A stretch of DNA of 64,000 nt from Bacillota bacterium (GTDB lineage: Bacteria; Bacillota; Clostridia; Lachnospirales; Lachnospiraceae), in assembly GCA_023423335.1 (NCBI GenBank), contig JAFAFU010000012.1:48642-112641 (forward strand), read 5' to 3'. The position numbers and the translations under genes are program-made. The notes beneath the pieces are model-generated. The model saw only the letters and a program-made list of their open reading frames with translations, ran no database searches and was not told the origin of the DNA. Positions 35,068-43,710 of this stretch are shown here, one piece after another (positions within the stretch are counted from its first letter, which is position 1; each line of letters opens with the position of its first letter).

Positions 35068-36471
35068 CTATTCGGTTCCGCTCCAGCAATAAGTGCACAA
35101 TTTGCCGGGGCAGATGCCGATGGATTGTATCATATCGTCCAGCCTGTGGTAACGTAAGGAAGTGAAATTCAATTCCTCCTTAATTTTGTCCAGCATGTTT
35201 TTGTAACGGTCTGAATCCGGATCGGCATATTCTTTTAATTCCTTATCGGACCGGTTTCCCTCCTCCCGATGGATAACCCGTCTGGTGATCAGGTCCATCT
35301 CCGAGGTGGACCGGGAGAAATTAAGGTATTTGCATCCGAACAGCAGAGGAGGACATGCCGGACGGATATGAACCTCTTTGGCACCGCTCTGATACAAAAA
35401 TTCGGTCGTCTCCCGGAGCTGTGTCCCGCGGACGATGGAGTCATCGATGAGCAGCAGGCTTTTATCCTTGATCAGGTCATGAACCGGGATCAGCTTCATC
35501 TTTGCAATCAGGTTCCTTTGGCTCTGCATGGTCGGCATGAAGGAACGGGGCCAGGTAGGGGTATATTTGATGAACGGCCTGGAGAACGGGATACCGGAGG
35601 CATTGGCATAGCCAATGGCATGGGCGGTTCCCGAGTCCGGTACTCCGGCTACGATATCCGGCATCACATTATCCCGTTTTGCCAGCAAAGCGCCGCAATT
35701 ATACCTCATTCTTTCTACGGAAACACCCTCGTAGGAGGAAGAGGGATAACCATAATAAACCCAGAGAAAAGCACAGATTTTCATCTCGGTTCCGGGGAGG
35801 CTTAGAGTGGTTACGGCTTCCGGAGTAAGGATGACGATTTCTCCCGGACCTAATTCTTTATAATCGGTATATCCGAGATTTAGATAAGCAAAACCTTCAA
35901 AGGCAGCACAGTAAGCGTCTTCTTTTCTTCCGATAACAATGGGAGTCCTGCCCACCCGGTCCCTGGCGGCATAGATACCCTTCGGAGTCATCAGAAGAAT
36001 GGAGATCGAGCCCTCAACCAGCTTCTGGGCGTAACGGATCCCCTCGATCAGGTTTTCCTTCTGATTGATGATTGCGGCAACTAATTCCGTTGCATTGATG
36101 TCGCCGCCGCTCATCTCGAGAAAGTGGGCATTGCCGTTCCGGAAGATCTCTTTTACGATGGCCTCCGTATTGTTAATCTTACCTACCGTGGTTATGGAAT
36201 AGGTTCCGTGATGGGAACGGACAATTAATGGCTGGGATTCATAGTCGGAAATGCATCCCAGACCGAAGCTGCCTTCCATTTTATTGATATCCTTCTCAAA
36301 TTTTGTACGGAAAGGTGCATTTTCTATGTTGTGAATTGCCCGGTCAAAGCCCTTCGGGCCATATACAGCCATACCGCCCCGTCTGGTACCCAGATGGGAG
36401 TGATAATCTGTTCCAAAGAATAAATCAAATACGCAATCATTTTTTGATGCTACTGCAAAAAAACCGCCCAT
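35068..36471 (-). CDS. PurF-like amidophosphoribosyltransferase paralogue lacking the catalytic cysteine
   Basis: A 467-residue protein with the glutamine-amidotransferase class II fold (LGTRRGGMAVYG, GDINATELVAAII), the phosphoribosyltransferase PRPP loop LLIDDSIVRGTQL, and cysteines for an iron-sulfur cluster (PACPPLLFGCKY, CPGKLCTYC). True PurF exposes a cysteine at the mature N-terminus (CGIFG); here the start reads MGGFFAVAS, so the nucleophile is absent. ATG 36471 is well defined by AGGAG seven bases upstream. It could be ammonia-dependent, regulatory or retasked. Sitting apart from purine genes supports a different role (inference). Confidence 0.75.
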   Translation of the reverse strand: MGGFFAVASKNDCVFDLFFGTDYHSHLGTRRGGMAVYGPKGFDRAIHNIENAPFRTKFEKDINKMEGSFGLGCISDYESQPLIVRSHHGTYSITTVGKINNTEAIVKEIFRNGNAHFLEMSGGDINATELVAAIINQKENLIEGIRYAQKLVEGSISILLMTPKGIYAARDRVGRTPIVIGRKEDAYCAAFEGFAYLNLGYTDYKELGPGEIVILTPEAVTTLSLPGTEMKICAFLWVYYGYPSSSYEGVSVERMRYNCGALLAKRDNVMPDIVAGVPDSGTAHAIGYANASGIPFSRPFIKYTPTWPRSFMPTMQSQRNLIAKMKLIPVHDLIKDKSLLLIDDSIVRGTQLRETTEFLYQSGAKEVHIRPACPPLLFGCKYLNFSRSTSEMDLITRRVIHREEGNRSDKELKEYADPDSDRYKNMLDKIKEELNFTSLRYHRLDDMIQSIGICPGKLCTYCWSGTE

Positions 36472-36627
36472 TCCAATTCTCCTATCTTCTGAAGGGTTTA
36501 ACCCCAATAAAAAAATCATAGTACAAGGAAAATTATTTGTAAATGCTTATGGACGGCTTTATCTAGTATTAATTCTAATGTTATTTATTAGGAGAATGTA
36601 TGACTTCTATTATATTATAGTCTGGGA

Positions 36628-37359
36628 TCAACTCCATCCGCCGTCCAGACCTATAATCTGACCGGTAAGATACTCATTTTTATATGCCAGATGATAGACC
36701 AGATCAGCAACCTCTTCTGCACGGCCTAATCGGTTTGCCGGAATTTCATCGATCAGCTGAAGCAATTCCTCGTCATTAAGAAAACGGTTCATCTCTGTAT
36801 CGATTGCTCCGCAGGCCACCGCATTGACCTGAATGCTGCTTGGGGCCAGTTCTTTTGCGAGAGCTTTCGTGAAAGCGTTCATACCGCCCTTGGAAGCGGA
36901 GTAGACTGCTTCGCAGGAGGCACCGGCGTTCCCCCAGACAGAGGATATGTTAATGATTTTGCCGGATTTTTTACGAACCATATCGGGAACTGCCAGGGAA
37001 CAGCAATTGAAAACGGAGGTCAGATTGGTTGTCATTACTCGGTCCCAGTCGGCCGGCGACATATCCGTGAATAAACCGATATATGAAATACCGGCATTAT
37101 TTACAAGTACATCCAGACCGCCAAAGAGCTTTTTTATCTGTCCGAATAGTTCCTTTGCCTCCTCGTATTTTCCCATATCGCCTAAGAAGGCATGGCAGGA
37201 TACCTGGTAGGCTTCAATTTCTTTCTGGGTTTGCTTTAGCAAATCCTCCTGCCTGGCCCCGTTAATAATAACATTATAGCCTTTTTTGGCGAACTTAATT
37301 GCAATCGCCTTGCCAATGCCCCGGGAGGAGCCGGTCACCAATACGGTCTTCCTGTTCAT
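36628..37359 (-). CDS. SDR-family oxidoreductase (FabG-like)
   Basis: About 243 residues with TGSSRGIGKAIA (cofactor loop), NNAGIS, a catalytic Ser in INISSVWG, YSASKGGMNAF (Tyr-xxx-Lys) and the C-terminal GQIIGLDGGWS. This is the complete classical short-chain dehydrogenase set, close to 3-oxoacyl-carrier-protein reductases. NADP preference is suggested by the SSR after TG. ATG 37359 is the second of two adjacent methionines. The gene lies upstream of, and in the same direction as, the PurF-like gene, 156 bases apart. The substrate is not evident from the neighbours. Confidence 0.8.
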   Translation of the reverse strand: MNRKTVLVTGSSRGIGKAIAIKFAKKGYNVIINGARQEDLLKQTQKEIEAYQVSCHAFLGDMGKYEEAKELFGQIKKLFGGLDVLVNNAGISYIGLFTDMSPADWDRVMTTNLTSVFNCCSLAVPDMVRKKSGKIINISSVWGNAGASCEAVYSASKGGMNAFTKALAKELAPSSIQVNAVACGAIDTEMNRFLNDEELLQLIDEIPANRLGRAEEVADLVYHLAYKNEYLTGQIIGLDGGWS

Positions 37360-37463
37360 CATGATCATCCTTTCACCTGAATGCTTTAGGACCTGAAGCT
37401 ATGATATTCCTGATAGGATAAAGTATCTGTCGGGACTGTCTTTTAATTATACCATATTCTAAC

Positions 37464-37579
37464 GCAGATTAGGAACTCAAGGACTGCGTCCTTTCGTTCA
37501 CGTTGCACTTATCCATGTAACTCATGGCATTTATTCAAGCAAGCTTGATAAATGCCATGAGTTACATGGACTAATCTGC
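37464..37579 (+). repeat. Palindromic element with long hairpin
   Basis: An outer nine-base inverted repeat (GCAGATTAG / CTAATCTGC) encloses a long inner hairpin: 37512-37540 pairs with 37543-37570 with a single unpaired base (arms begin TCCATGTAACTCATGGCATT). Near-identical ATTATACCATAT sequences flank both sides. It is in the divergent gap between the SDR gene and the LCP-like gene. The form suggests a small non-autonomous repeat (MITE-like) or a strong structured transcript. Confidence 0.6.
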
Positions 37580-37711
37580 TTACCGTGAATATTATACCAT
37601 ATCCCTTTGCGCTGAGAAAGAGAAGTTGATAATCAATACCCGGTATGATAAAATAAAGTGGTATTTTTCCTGGTTAATGTACGGCCGCAGAGCGGTGGAA
37701 TGGAGGCATGT

Positions 37712-38536
37712 ATGAAGGGTGCCTGGAGGATATTCATAAACGGCTTTGTGAAGTCTTTAATCTTCATAATTATCCTTTCGGGGGCAGGGGTTCTAAGCTA
37801 CCATGCCATCGGGAAGTTCTTTCATATCCCTGAGGCGGCAAAGGGGTCCTTGGTTCCGGCTATTGAAAAAGCAAGCATTACAACAGCATCCCTGGAGGAC
37901 ATTTCGAAGAATCTGATTTTTTGTGTGGATGAGGATGGAAGCATCGAGAAACTTCTGCTGGAGGTATTTCATTGTGAGAACCGGGTTCTCTGCTACTTTA
38001 CGCTCCCGGTCCGGACCCGCATTACCATGTCCGATTCCCTGTACCAGGACCTGGTCATTGTAAATCCTTCGACTCCCCAGATCATGAAGCTGTCGGGAAT
38101 TACAAAATATTTTCCTGAGGAAACGGCATATGAATACGGAGTACTCCTGATCGAGGACCTGCTGAATATTAAAATAAGTTATTATACCGTGGTTCCTGAC
38201 AGTATCCATAAAACCGTCTTTGTTACGGAGGAACGGGGGAAAGATGCCGAAGCGCCAAGGGAGGTATTCTCCGAGGAATATATAGAATATGTACATACTC
38301 TTCAGACAGAAGAGGATTTGAAAAATTATATGGAAGAGCTGTATGAAGCCGTAAGGTCAAATCTGACTTTTTCAGATAAGATGAATTATCTTGAGAGTTA
38401 TATGAAGCTGACCTTTCGGAATATAACCTTTGAATTGATTGCCGGAGAGAATACAAACAGCGCCTACATCGTTGACCCGGACAGGGCGGCGAAGCAATTA
38501 TCCCGGATTACCGGCGATCGGTCCGGCAATGAATAA
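37712..38536 (+). CDS. LytR-CpsA-Psr (LCP)-like membrane-anchored protein, divergent
   Basis: A 274-residue protein with one N-terminal transmembrane segment (SLIFIIILSGAGVLSYHAIG) and an extracytoplasmic domain. TLPVRTRITM, later YEYGVLLIEDLLNIKISYYTVVP, parallels the SIPRDTRV and EDLLGIKIDYYV regions of LCP phosphotransferases that attach polymers to peptidoglycan. The acidic and arginine catalytic residues are only partly recognisable, and the protein is shorter than usual, so it may be a degenerate member. GGAGG before ATG 37712 decides the start. Confidence 0.45.
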   Translation: MKGAWRIFINGFVKSLIFIIILSGAGVLSYHAIGKFFHIPEAAKGSLVPAIEKASITTASLEDISKNLIFCVDEDGSIEKLLLEVFHCENRVLCYFTLPVRTRITMSDSLYQDLVIVNPSTPQIMKLSGITKYFPEETAYEYGVLLIEDLLNIKISYYTVVPDSIHKTVFVTEERGKDAEAPREVFSEEYIEYVHTLQTEEDLKNYMEELYEAVRSNLTFSDKMNYLESYMKLTFRNITFELIAGENTNSAYIVDPDRAAKQLSRITGDRSGNE

Positions 38537-38607
38537 ACCAAAGTAGAAATGCGAATCATAAAATAAATCAAATGATTATACCGTTATTTGATAATGAAGG
38601 AGTTATT

Positions 38608-39492
38608 ATGTCCCGGCGTAAGATCAGAAATAAATATATCAAAACACTTAGAAAATATCTGATGATTACGGTAGGAGCCATTCTGATGGCTTTGTCGGTG
38701 AACCTGGTATACGAGCCGATGGGGTTGGTTACCGGCGGTGTGTCCGGCCTTGGTATTGTCATTAAAGAATTAACCGGCGGTATCCTTGACGGAGGCTTGC
38801 CCATCTGGTTATTCACGGTAATATGCAATGTTCCCCTATTTCTGGCTGCCATTTGGATCAGAGGTCCCCGTTTCCTGGTTTCGGCGGTTCTGGGAACCTT
38901 GGTCTATATCCTGGCTATGATGCTGCTTCCGATCAATACTGCCAAATTCGATGATTCCCTTCTGGCTTCCATCTGCGGAGGCGCCATAAGCGGCATCGGC
39001 ATGGGGATGGTATTCTCCGCACAGGCCTCTACCGGAGGTACGGACCTTCTGGCAACCCTGATCCATGGGTACAAGAAGCATATTTCCGTGCCGCTAATCA
39101 TGACCGTAATTGATTGCGTCATCATTGTGATAGGTGCGATTGTGTTCGGTCTTGGAAATGCATTATATGCTATTATTGCAATATTTATTAATGCCAAGGT
39201 ATCGGACGGAATGCTGGAAGGCCTGAAATTTGCCAAAATGGCCTATATTATTTCGGACCATTATTCCGCAATTGCAGATGCAATCCTTACCTCCCTGGAC
39301 CGTGGAGTGACCAGTCTGAATGCGACCGGCATGTATTCTAATAAGGAAAGGAAGATGCTTTTTTGCGTTGTGTCAAAGAAGGAAATAGTGAAAATAATCG
39401 AGATATCCCAGAAAATTGACCCGGCAAGCTTCGTGATAATCAGCGATGTCAGAGAGGTTATGGGAGAAGGTTTTATTGAATATAGACAGTAA
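38608..39492 (+). CDS. YitT-family membrane protein
   Basis: A 294-residue protein with five to six hydrophobic helices in the first 200 residues (VGAILMALSVNLVYEPMGLVTGG is the typical first block) and a soluble C-terminal domain (DRGVTSLNATGMYSNKERKMLFCVVSKKEI) of the DUF2179 kind. Bacillus and clostridia have several such proteins, with transporter roles suspected but not established. AAGGAG is five bases before ATG 38608. It follows the LCP-like gene by 71 bases in the same direction. Confidence 0.75.
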   Translation: MSRRKIRNKYIKTLRKYLMITVGAILMALSVNLVYEPMGLVTGGVSGLGIVIKELTGGILDGGLPIWLFTVICNVPLFLAAIWIRGPRFLVSAVLGTLVYILAMMLLPINTAKFDDSLLASICGGAISGIGMGMVFSAQASTGGTDLLATLIHGYKKHISVPLIMTVIDCVIIVIGAIVFGLGNALYAIIAIFINAKVSDGMLEGLKFAKMAYIISDHYSAIADAILTSLDRGVTSLNATGMYSNKERKMLFCVVSKKEIVKIIEISQKIDPASFVIISDVREVMGEGFIEYRQ

Positions 39493-39681
39493 ATAAAACA
39501 AAATTTAATAGGATTATCGGTAAAAGTACTTATTTTTACTTTCAATATACAAATTATACAAAAGGGTAAAATCTATTTTGTTAAAATGGGATATGGTTTA
39601 TGCGTTTTAAATGGTGTATCATTACAATTATAAAATAGTACAAGAAATACATGACCAGTAGAAAATTTAGGAGGATAGAAA

Positions 39682-40797
39682 ATGGCAAGTTTATCTTTGA
39701 AGAACATTACCAAGCAATATCCTAACGGAGTTGTGGCAGTAAAAGATTTTAACCTTGAAATAGCCGATAGAGAATTCGTTATTTTCGTAGGACCGTCCGG
39801 ATGCGGTAAGTCAACGACACTTCGTATGATTGCCGGCCTTGAGGAGATCACCCAGGGTGAATTATGGATTGGCGATAAGTTAGTTAACGATGTTGAACCT
39901 AAGGATAGAGATATCGCGATGGTATTCCAGAATTATGCATTATATCCGCATATGTCGGTTTATGACAACATGGCATTTGGTCTGAAATTAAGAAAAGTTC
40001 CGAAGGATCAGATTGACAAGGTTGTTCATGAAGCGGCTAAGATTCTTGATATTGAGCATTTATTGGAACGTAAACCGAAGGCTCTTTCCGGTGGTCAGAG
40101 ACAGCGTGTTGCTATGGGTCGTGCGATTGTTCGTAGTCCTAAGGTGTTCCTCATGGATGAGCCGTTATCTAACCTTGATGCTAAATTGAGAGTACAGATG
40201 CGTATCGAGATCTCCAAGCTGCATCAGAAATTGCAGACAACCTTTATCTATGTAACCCATGATCAGACAGAGGCGATGACTCTGGGTACCAGAATTGTTG
40301 TTATGAAGGATGGTTTCATCCAGCAGGTTGATACTCCTCAGAACTTATACGATAAGCCGAAGAACTTATTCGTAGCAGGTTTCATGGGATCTCCTCAGAT
40401 GAACTTTGTTGAAGCAACTGTTGTAAAGAAGGGTGCGGATGCATTTGTAACCTTCGGTAACAATACTTTGAAGCTTCCGGAAGGCAAGGCCAAGAAGGTT
40501 CTTGACGGCGGCTACAATGAGAAGACGGTTATCATCGGTATCCGTCCCGAGGACATTCATGATGAGGAGATGTTCATCAGCAATTCACCGGACAGCGTAC
40601 TTGAAGCTACCGTTAGGGTATATGAGCTGTTAGGCGCTGAAGTATTCTTATATTTTAACGTTGATGAAACTTTGGAGATTACTGCCCGTGTTAATCCCCG
40701 TACCACAGCCAGACCGGATGACACCTTAAAGATTGCATTCGATATGTCTAAGCTGCATGTATTTGATAAGGAAACCGAGCAGGTTATCACCAACTAA
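39682..40797 (+). CDS. msmK: MsmK/UgpC-type carbohydrate ABC transporter ATPase
   Basis: 371 residues: ATPase domain with GPSGCGKST (Walker A, near residue 37), LSGGQRQR, VFLMDEPLSNLD (Walker B), then a regulatory C-terminal OB/TOBE domain (IIGIRPEDIHDEEMF). This is the MalK/UgpC/MsmK layout. In Gram-positive bacteria one such ATPase commonly drives several sugar ABC importers; the absence of permease genes here fits that shared role. Xylo-oligosaccharide import feeding the GH52 xylosidase is one possible use (inference). AGGAGG precedes the ATG and a strong terminator follows. Confidence 0.85.
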   Translation: MASLSLKNITKQYPNGVVAVKDFNLEIADREFVIFVGPSGCGKSTTLRMIAGLEEITQGELWIGDKLVNDVEPKDRDIAMVFQNYALYPHMSVYDNMAFGLKLRKVPKDQIDKVVHEAAKILDIEHLLERKPKALSGGQRQRVAMGRAIVRSPKVFLMDEPLSNLDAKLRVQMRIEISKLHQKLQTTFIYVTHDQTEAMTLGTRIVVMKDGFIQQVDTPQNLYDKPKNLFVAGFMGSPQMNFVEATVVKKGADAFVTFGNNTLKLPEGKAKKVLDGGYNEKTVIIGIRPEDIHDEEMFISNSPDSVLEATVRVYELLGAEVFLYFNVDETLEITARVNPRTTARPDDTLKIAFDMSKLHVFDKETEQVITN

Positions 40798-40811
40798 TAT
40801 CTTGTGTATAC

Positions 40812-40838
40812 AAGGGAGTACGAAAGTACTCCCTTTTT
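40812..40838 (+). terminator. Terminator after msmK
   Basis: AAGGGAGTAC-GAAA-GTACTCCCTT is a perfect stem with a GNRA-type loop, followed by TTT. The next 330 bases to 41167 contain no gene; only the promoter listed next was recognised there. Confidence 0.9.
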
Positions 40839-41075
40839 ATAATGTAATATTCACGATAAGTGCAACAGCTTCCGAGTTCCTACTCTGCGTATGTTTATGT
40901 TATGAAAAAGATAGGTTCCATCGGAAGGCATTTTGTGATCTTATTGGTATTATCACATGAGAATTTTGGATTGTAAGGTAATGGTATTTTAATAGTTTTG
41001 TTATTGAACTAAATGAAATTAAATCAAAATTGATAGTATTGTACGAAAGGATTTATGCAACATTTATAAAATTAG

Positions 41076-41104
41076 TTTACTTTTGCTGAAATCAATGATA
41101 AAAT
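41076..41104 (+). promoter_or_regulatory. Probable sigma-A promoter of the CdaR-like regulator
   Basis: TTTACT (41076-41081), a 17-base spacer and TAAAAT (41099-41104) lie 64 bases before the start codon. The -10 box differs from TATAAT at one position. Confidence 0.45.
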
Positions 41105-41167
41105 ATGTTTTGTATCTATGAATTTTAAGCGAATATAGCAATATAATATAGAAAAGGGAGTGAAAAC

Positions 41168-42256
41168 ATGATTTCCAATCAGATATTACAAAATACAATT
41201 GACGGTTTGAAAGGTATCACGCGAATTGATATCTGTGTCATGGACACGGAGGGTAAGATCCTGGCCTCAACAATTGATAATGCGGAACAATATGAAAATG
41301 TCATATTATCCTTCGTCAGCTCTCCGGCTGACAGTCAGGCGATACAAGGATATCAGTTTTTTAAGGTTTTTGACGAGCACCAGCTGGAATATGTTATTTT
41401 AGCTAAGGGTGACAGCGAAGATGTATTCATGATTGGAAAGATTGCATCCTTCCAGATACAGAATCTCCTGGTTGCATACAAGGAAAGATATGATAAGGAT
41501 AATTTCATCAAAAATCTGCTGCTTGACAATCTGCTGCTGGTCGATATCTACAACCGTGCCAAAAAGCTTCATATCGACACGGAAGCCAGGAGAGTGGTAT
41601 ATATCATCGAGACTAAGAACGAGAAGGATGCGAATGCCCTCGAAACGGTCAGAAGCCTGTTCTCCGGCAAAACAAAGGACTTTATCACTGCTGTGGATGA
41701 GAAGAACATTATTCTTGTTAAGGAAGTAAAGCAGAATGAGACTTATGAGGAACTGAACAAGACCGCTAAGGTCATCCTGGATATGCTGAATACGGAGGCG
41801 ATGACGAAGGTACATGTGGCATACGGCACAATCGTGAACGAAATCAAGGATGTCTCCAGATCCTATAAGGAAGCAAAGATGGCCCTGGATGTTGGCAAGA
41901 TATTCTACAGTCAGAGAAATGTGGTAGCATATAACAACCTTGGAATCGGCAGGCTGATTTATCAGCTGCCCATGCCGTTATGTAAAATGTTCATCAAAGA
42001 GATCTTTGAAGGAAAATCACCGGATGATTTTGATGAAGAGACCCTTACGACTATCAATAAGTTTTTTGAGAACAGCCTGAATGTATCGGAAACCTCCAGA
42101 CAGCTATATATCCATCGAAATACTCTGGTATACCGCCTGGATAAGCTGCAGAAAAGCACGAATCTGGATCTTCGCATATTTGAAGACGCCATCACCTTCA
42201 AGATTGCGCTGATGGTAGTGAAGTACATGAAGTATATGGAGCAGCTGGATTATTAA
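41168..42256 (+). CDS. CdaR/PucR-family transcriptional regulator
   Basis: 362 residues: an N-terminal sensor region (ITRIDICVMDTEGKILAST) of the sugar-diacid or GAF-like kind, a middle GGDEF-related region, and a C-terminal PucR helix-turn-helix NVSETSRQLYIHRNTLVYRLDKL near residue 310. Regulators of this class bind DNA upstream of catabolic operons and respond to small acids or purines. Here no target operon is adjacent; the S41 protease gene follows 79 bases later. Ligand and regulon are not deducible. Confidence 0.75.
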   Translation: MISNQILQNTIDGLKGITRIDICVMDTEGKILASTIDNAEQYENVILSFVSSPADSQAIQGYQFFKVFDEHQLEYVILAKGDSEDVFMIGKIASFQIQNLLVAYKERYDKDNFIKNLLLDNLLLVDIYNRAKKLHIDTEARRVVYIIETKNEKDANALETVRSLFSGKTKDFITAVDEKNIILVKEVKQNETYEELNKTAKVILDMLNTEAMTKVHVAYGTIVNEIKDVSRSYKEAKMALDVGKIFYSQRNVVAYNNLGIGRLIYQLPMPLCKMFIKEIFEGKSPDDFDEETLTTINKFFENSLNVSETSRQLYIHRNTLVYRLDKLQKSTNLDLRIFEDAITFKIALMVVKYMKYMEQLDY

Positions 42257-42335
42257 AGATAATAAAAAGGATATTGCTTATCCCGCGGCTTTTGCCTTGC
42301 AATGCCCGGTTGGACAGTTGAGTAGGAGGACGGAT

Positions 42336-43580
42336 ATGAGAAAGAATTTTATGACCGGCTTTCTGTCGGGGCTCTTTGGAGCGGTACTTATTTTCTTGTT
42401 TGCAGGGTTTATGATATTTTATTTGGATGATGATAACCCTTCCGCAAATAAGAAACCGGAGGTTAACGCCGAAGAAACAAAAGCAGAGAGCGAAAATAAA
42501 TCATATGAGGAAATAGTAGAAAAGCTGACGTTCCTGGAAACGCTGGTGGACAGCTATTATCTTGAGGAAGTGGATCCGTCGGTTTTTGCAGACGGCATCT
42601 ATAAGGGATTTATGAGCAGCCTGTCAGACCCGTATTCCACTTATTTTACAAAGACCGAATATACTGCGCTGATGGAAAGCTCTTCAGGGGTGTATCACGG
42701 AATTGGAGCCACCGTAAGCCAGGATGTCAAAACCGGTATTGTCACGGTGGTAAAGCCTTTCGAAAAGGGACCTGCTTATAAAGTAGGCATACTTCCCGGC
42801 GATATCATTTATAAAATAGATGGTGAAGAAGTAACCGGGTTAGATCTTACGGAGGTTGTCAGTAGAATGAAGGGGGTCGAAGGGACTATTGTCCGTGTAG
42901 CAGTTATTCGGGAGGGGGAAACCGATCCCATCGAATTTACAATTGAGCGGCAGCAGATAAAGGTTCCGACGATAGAATATAAGATGCTGGCAGATAAAAT
43001 CGGATATATTATGATTACGGAATTTGATGAGATTACGGTAAAGCAGTTCGCTGAGGCTGTGGATGAATTAGAGAAAAACGGAATGAAGGGTCTGGTGGTC
43101 GATGTCAGGAATAACCCGGGAGGTCTGCTCGATTCCGTAGTGAAAATTCTGGATCGTCTTCTGCCTAAGGGATTGATCGTATATACCGAAGATAAATACG
43201 GCCGCCGTGTGGAAGAGGATGCGAAGTATGACGATAAGCTGGGTGTTCCCCTGGCTGTATTGATCAACGGAAACAGTGCCAGTGCTTCCGAGATATTTGC
43301 CGGGGCAATCCAGGACTATAAGATTGGAACCATCGTAGGAACTACCAGCTTTGGCAAAGGTATTGTACAGAAGGTCATTCCTTTGTCCGACGGTACGGCA
43401 ATTAAGCTGACGATATCCAAGTATTTTACACCAAAGGGCCGCAATATCCATGGTACGGGTATTGTACCTGACGTGGAAATCGATTTGAAGGATGAAATGA
43501 AAAAGCTGGTAACCGTACCGATTGATGACGATAACCAGTTGCAGGAAGCCATTAAGGTGGTAAAGGATAAAATCAAATAA
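42336..43580 (+). CDS. S41-family C-terminal processing peptidase
   Basis: A 414-residue protein with an N-terminal membrane anchor (GLFGAVLIFLFAGFMIFYL), a PDZ domain (residues 105-190, VGILPGDIIYKIDGEEV) and the S41 protease core. The catalytic serine lies in NGNSASASEIFAGAIQDY and the lysine in GTTSFGKGIVQ. It acts outside the cytoplasm on the C-termini of exported proteins, as CtpA/CtpB do. ATG 42336 is set by AGGAGG eight bases upstream. Clostridial CtpB-type proteases can take part in sporulation signalling; that link is not shown here. Confidence 0.85.
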   Translation: MRKNFMTGFLSGLFGAVLIFLFAGFMIFYLDDDNPSANKKPEVNAEETKAESENKSYEEIVEKLTFLETLVDSYYLEEVDPSVFADGIYKGFMSSLSDPYSTYFTKTEYTALMESSSGVYHGIGATVSQDVKTGIVTVVKPFEKGPAYKVGILPGDIIYKIDGEEVTGLDLTEVVSRMKGVEGTIVRVAVIREGETDPIEFTIERQQIKVPTIEYKMLADKIGYIMITEFDEITVKQFAEAVDELEKNGMKGLVVDVRNNPGGLLDSVVKILDRLLPKGLIVYTEDKYGRRVEEDAKYDDKLGVPLAVLINGNSASASEIFAGAIQDYKIGTIVGTTSFGKGIVQKVIPLSDGTAIKLTISKYFTPKGRNIHGTGIVPDVEIDLKDEMKKLVTVPIDDDNQLQEAIKVVKDKIK

Positions 43581-43623
43581 TAATGCTTGCATTTTTCAGC
43601 ATAACATAATAGAATATGATGAA

Positions 43624-43679
43624 AAACAAGGACTGTTGCATAATAGCTTTTCCGCTGTTATTGTGCGCAGGCCTTGTTT
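43624..43679 (+). terminator. Terminator-like stem after the S41 protease gene
   Basis: AAACAAGG pairs with CCTTGTTT around an imperfect longer stem (CTG, GC and ATAA segments also pair). There is no long T run, so termination strength is uncertain. Confidence 0.5.
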
Positions 43680-43710
43680 ATGTATTCAATATATTACGTA
43701 CGGAGGAATT

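Noticed and set aside
35269..35805. 178-residue plus-strand frame within the PurF-like gene
   Set aside because: Antisense to conserved PurF motifs; no recognisable domain.
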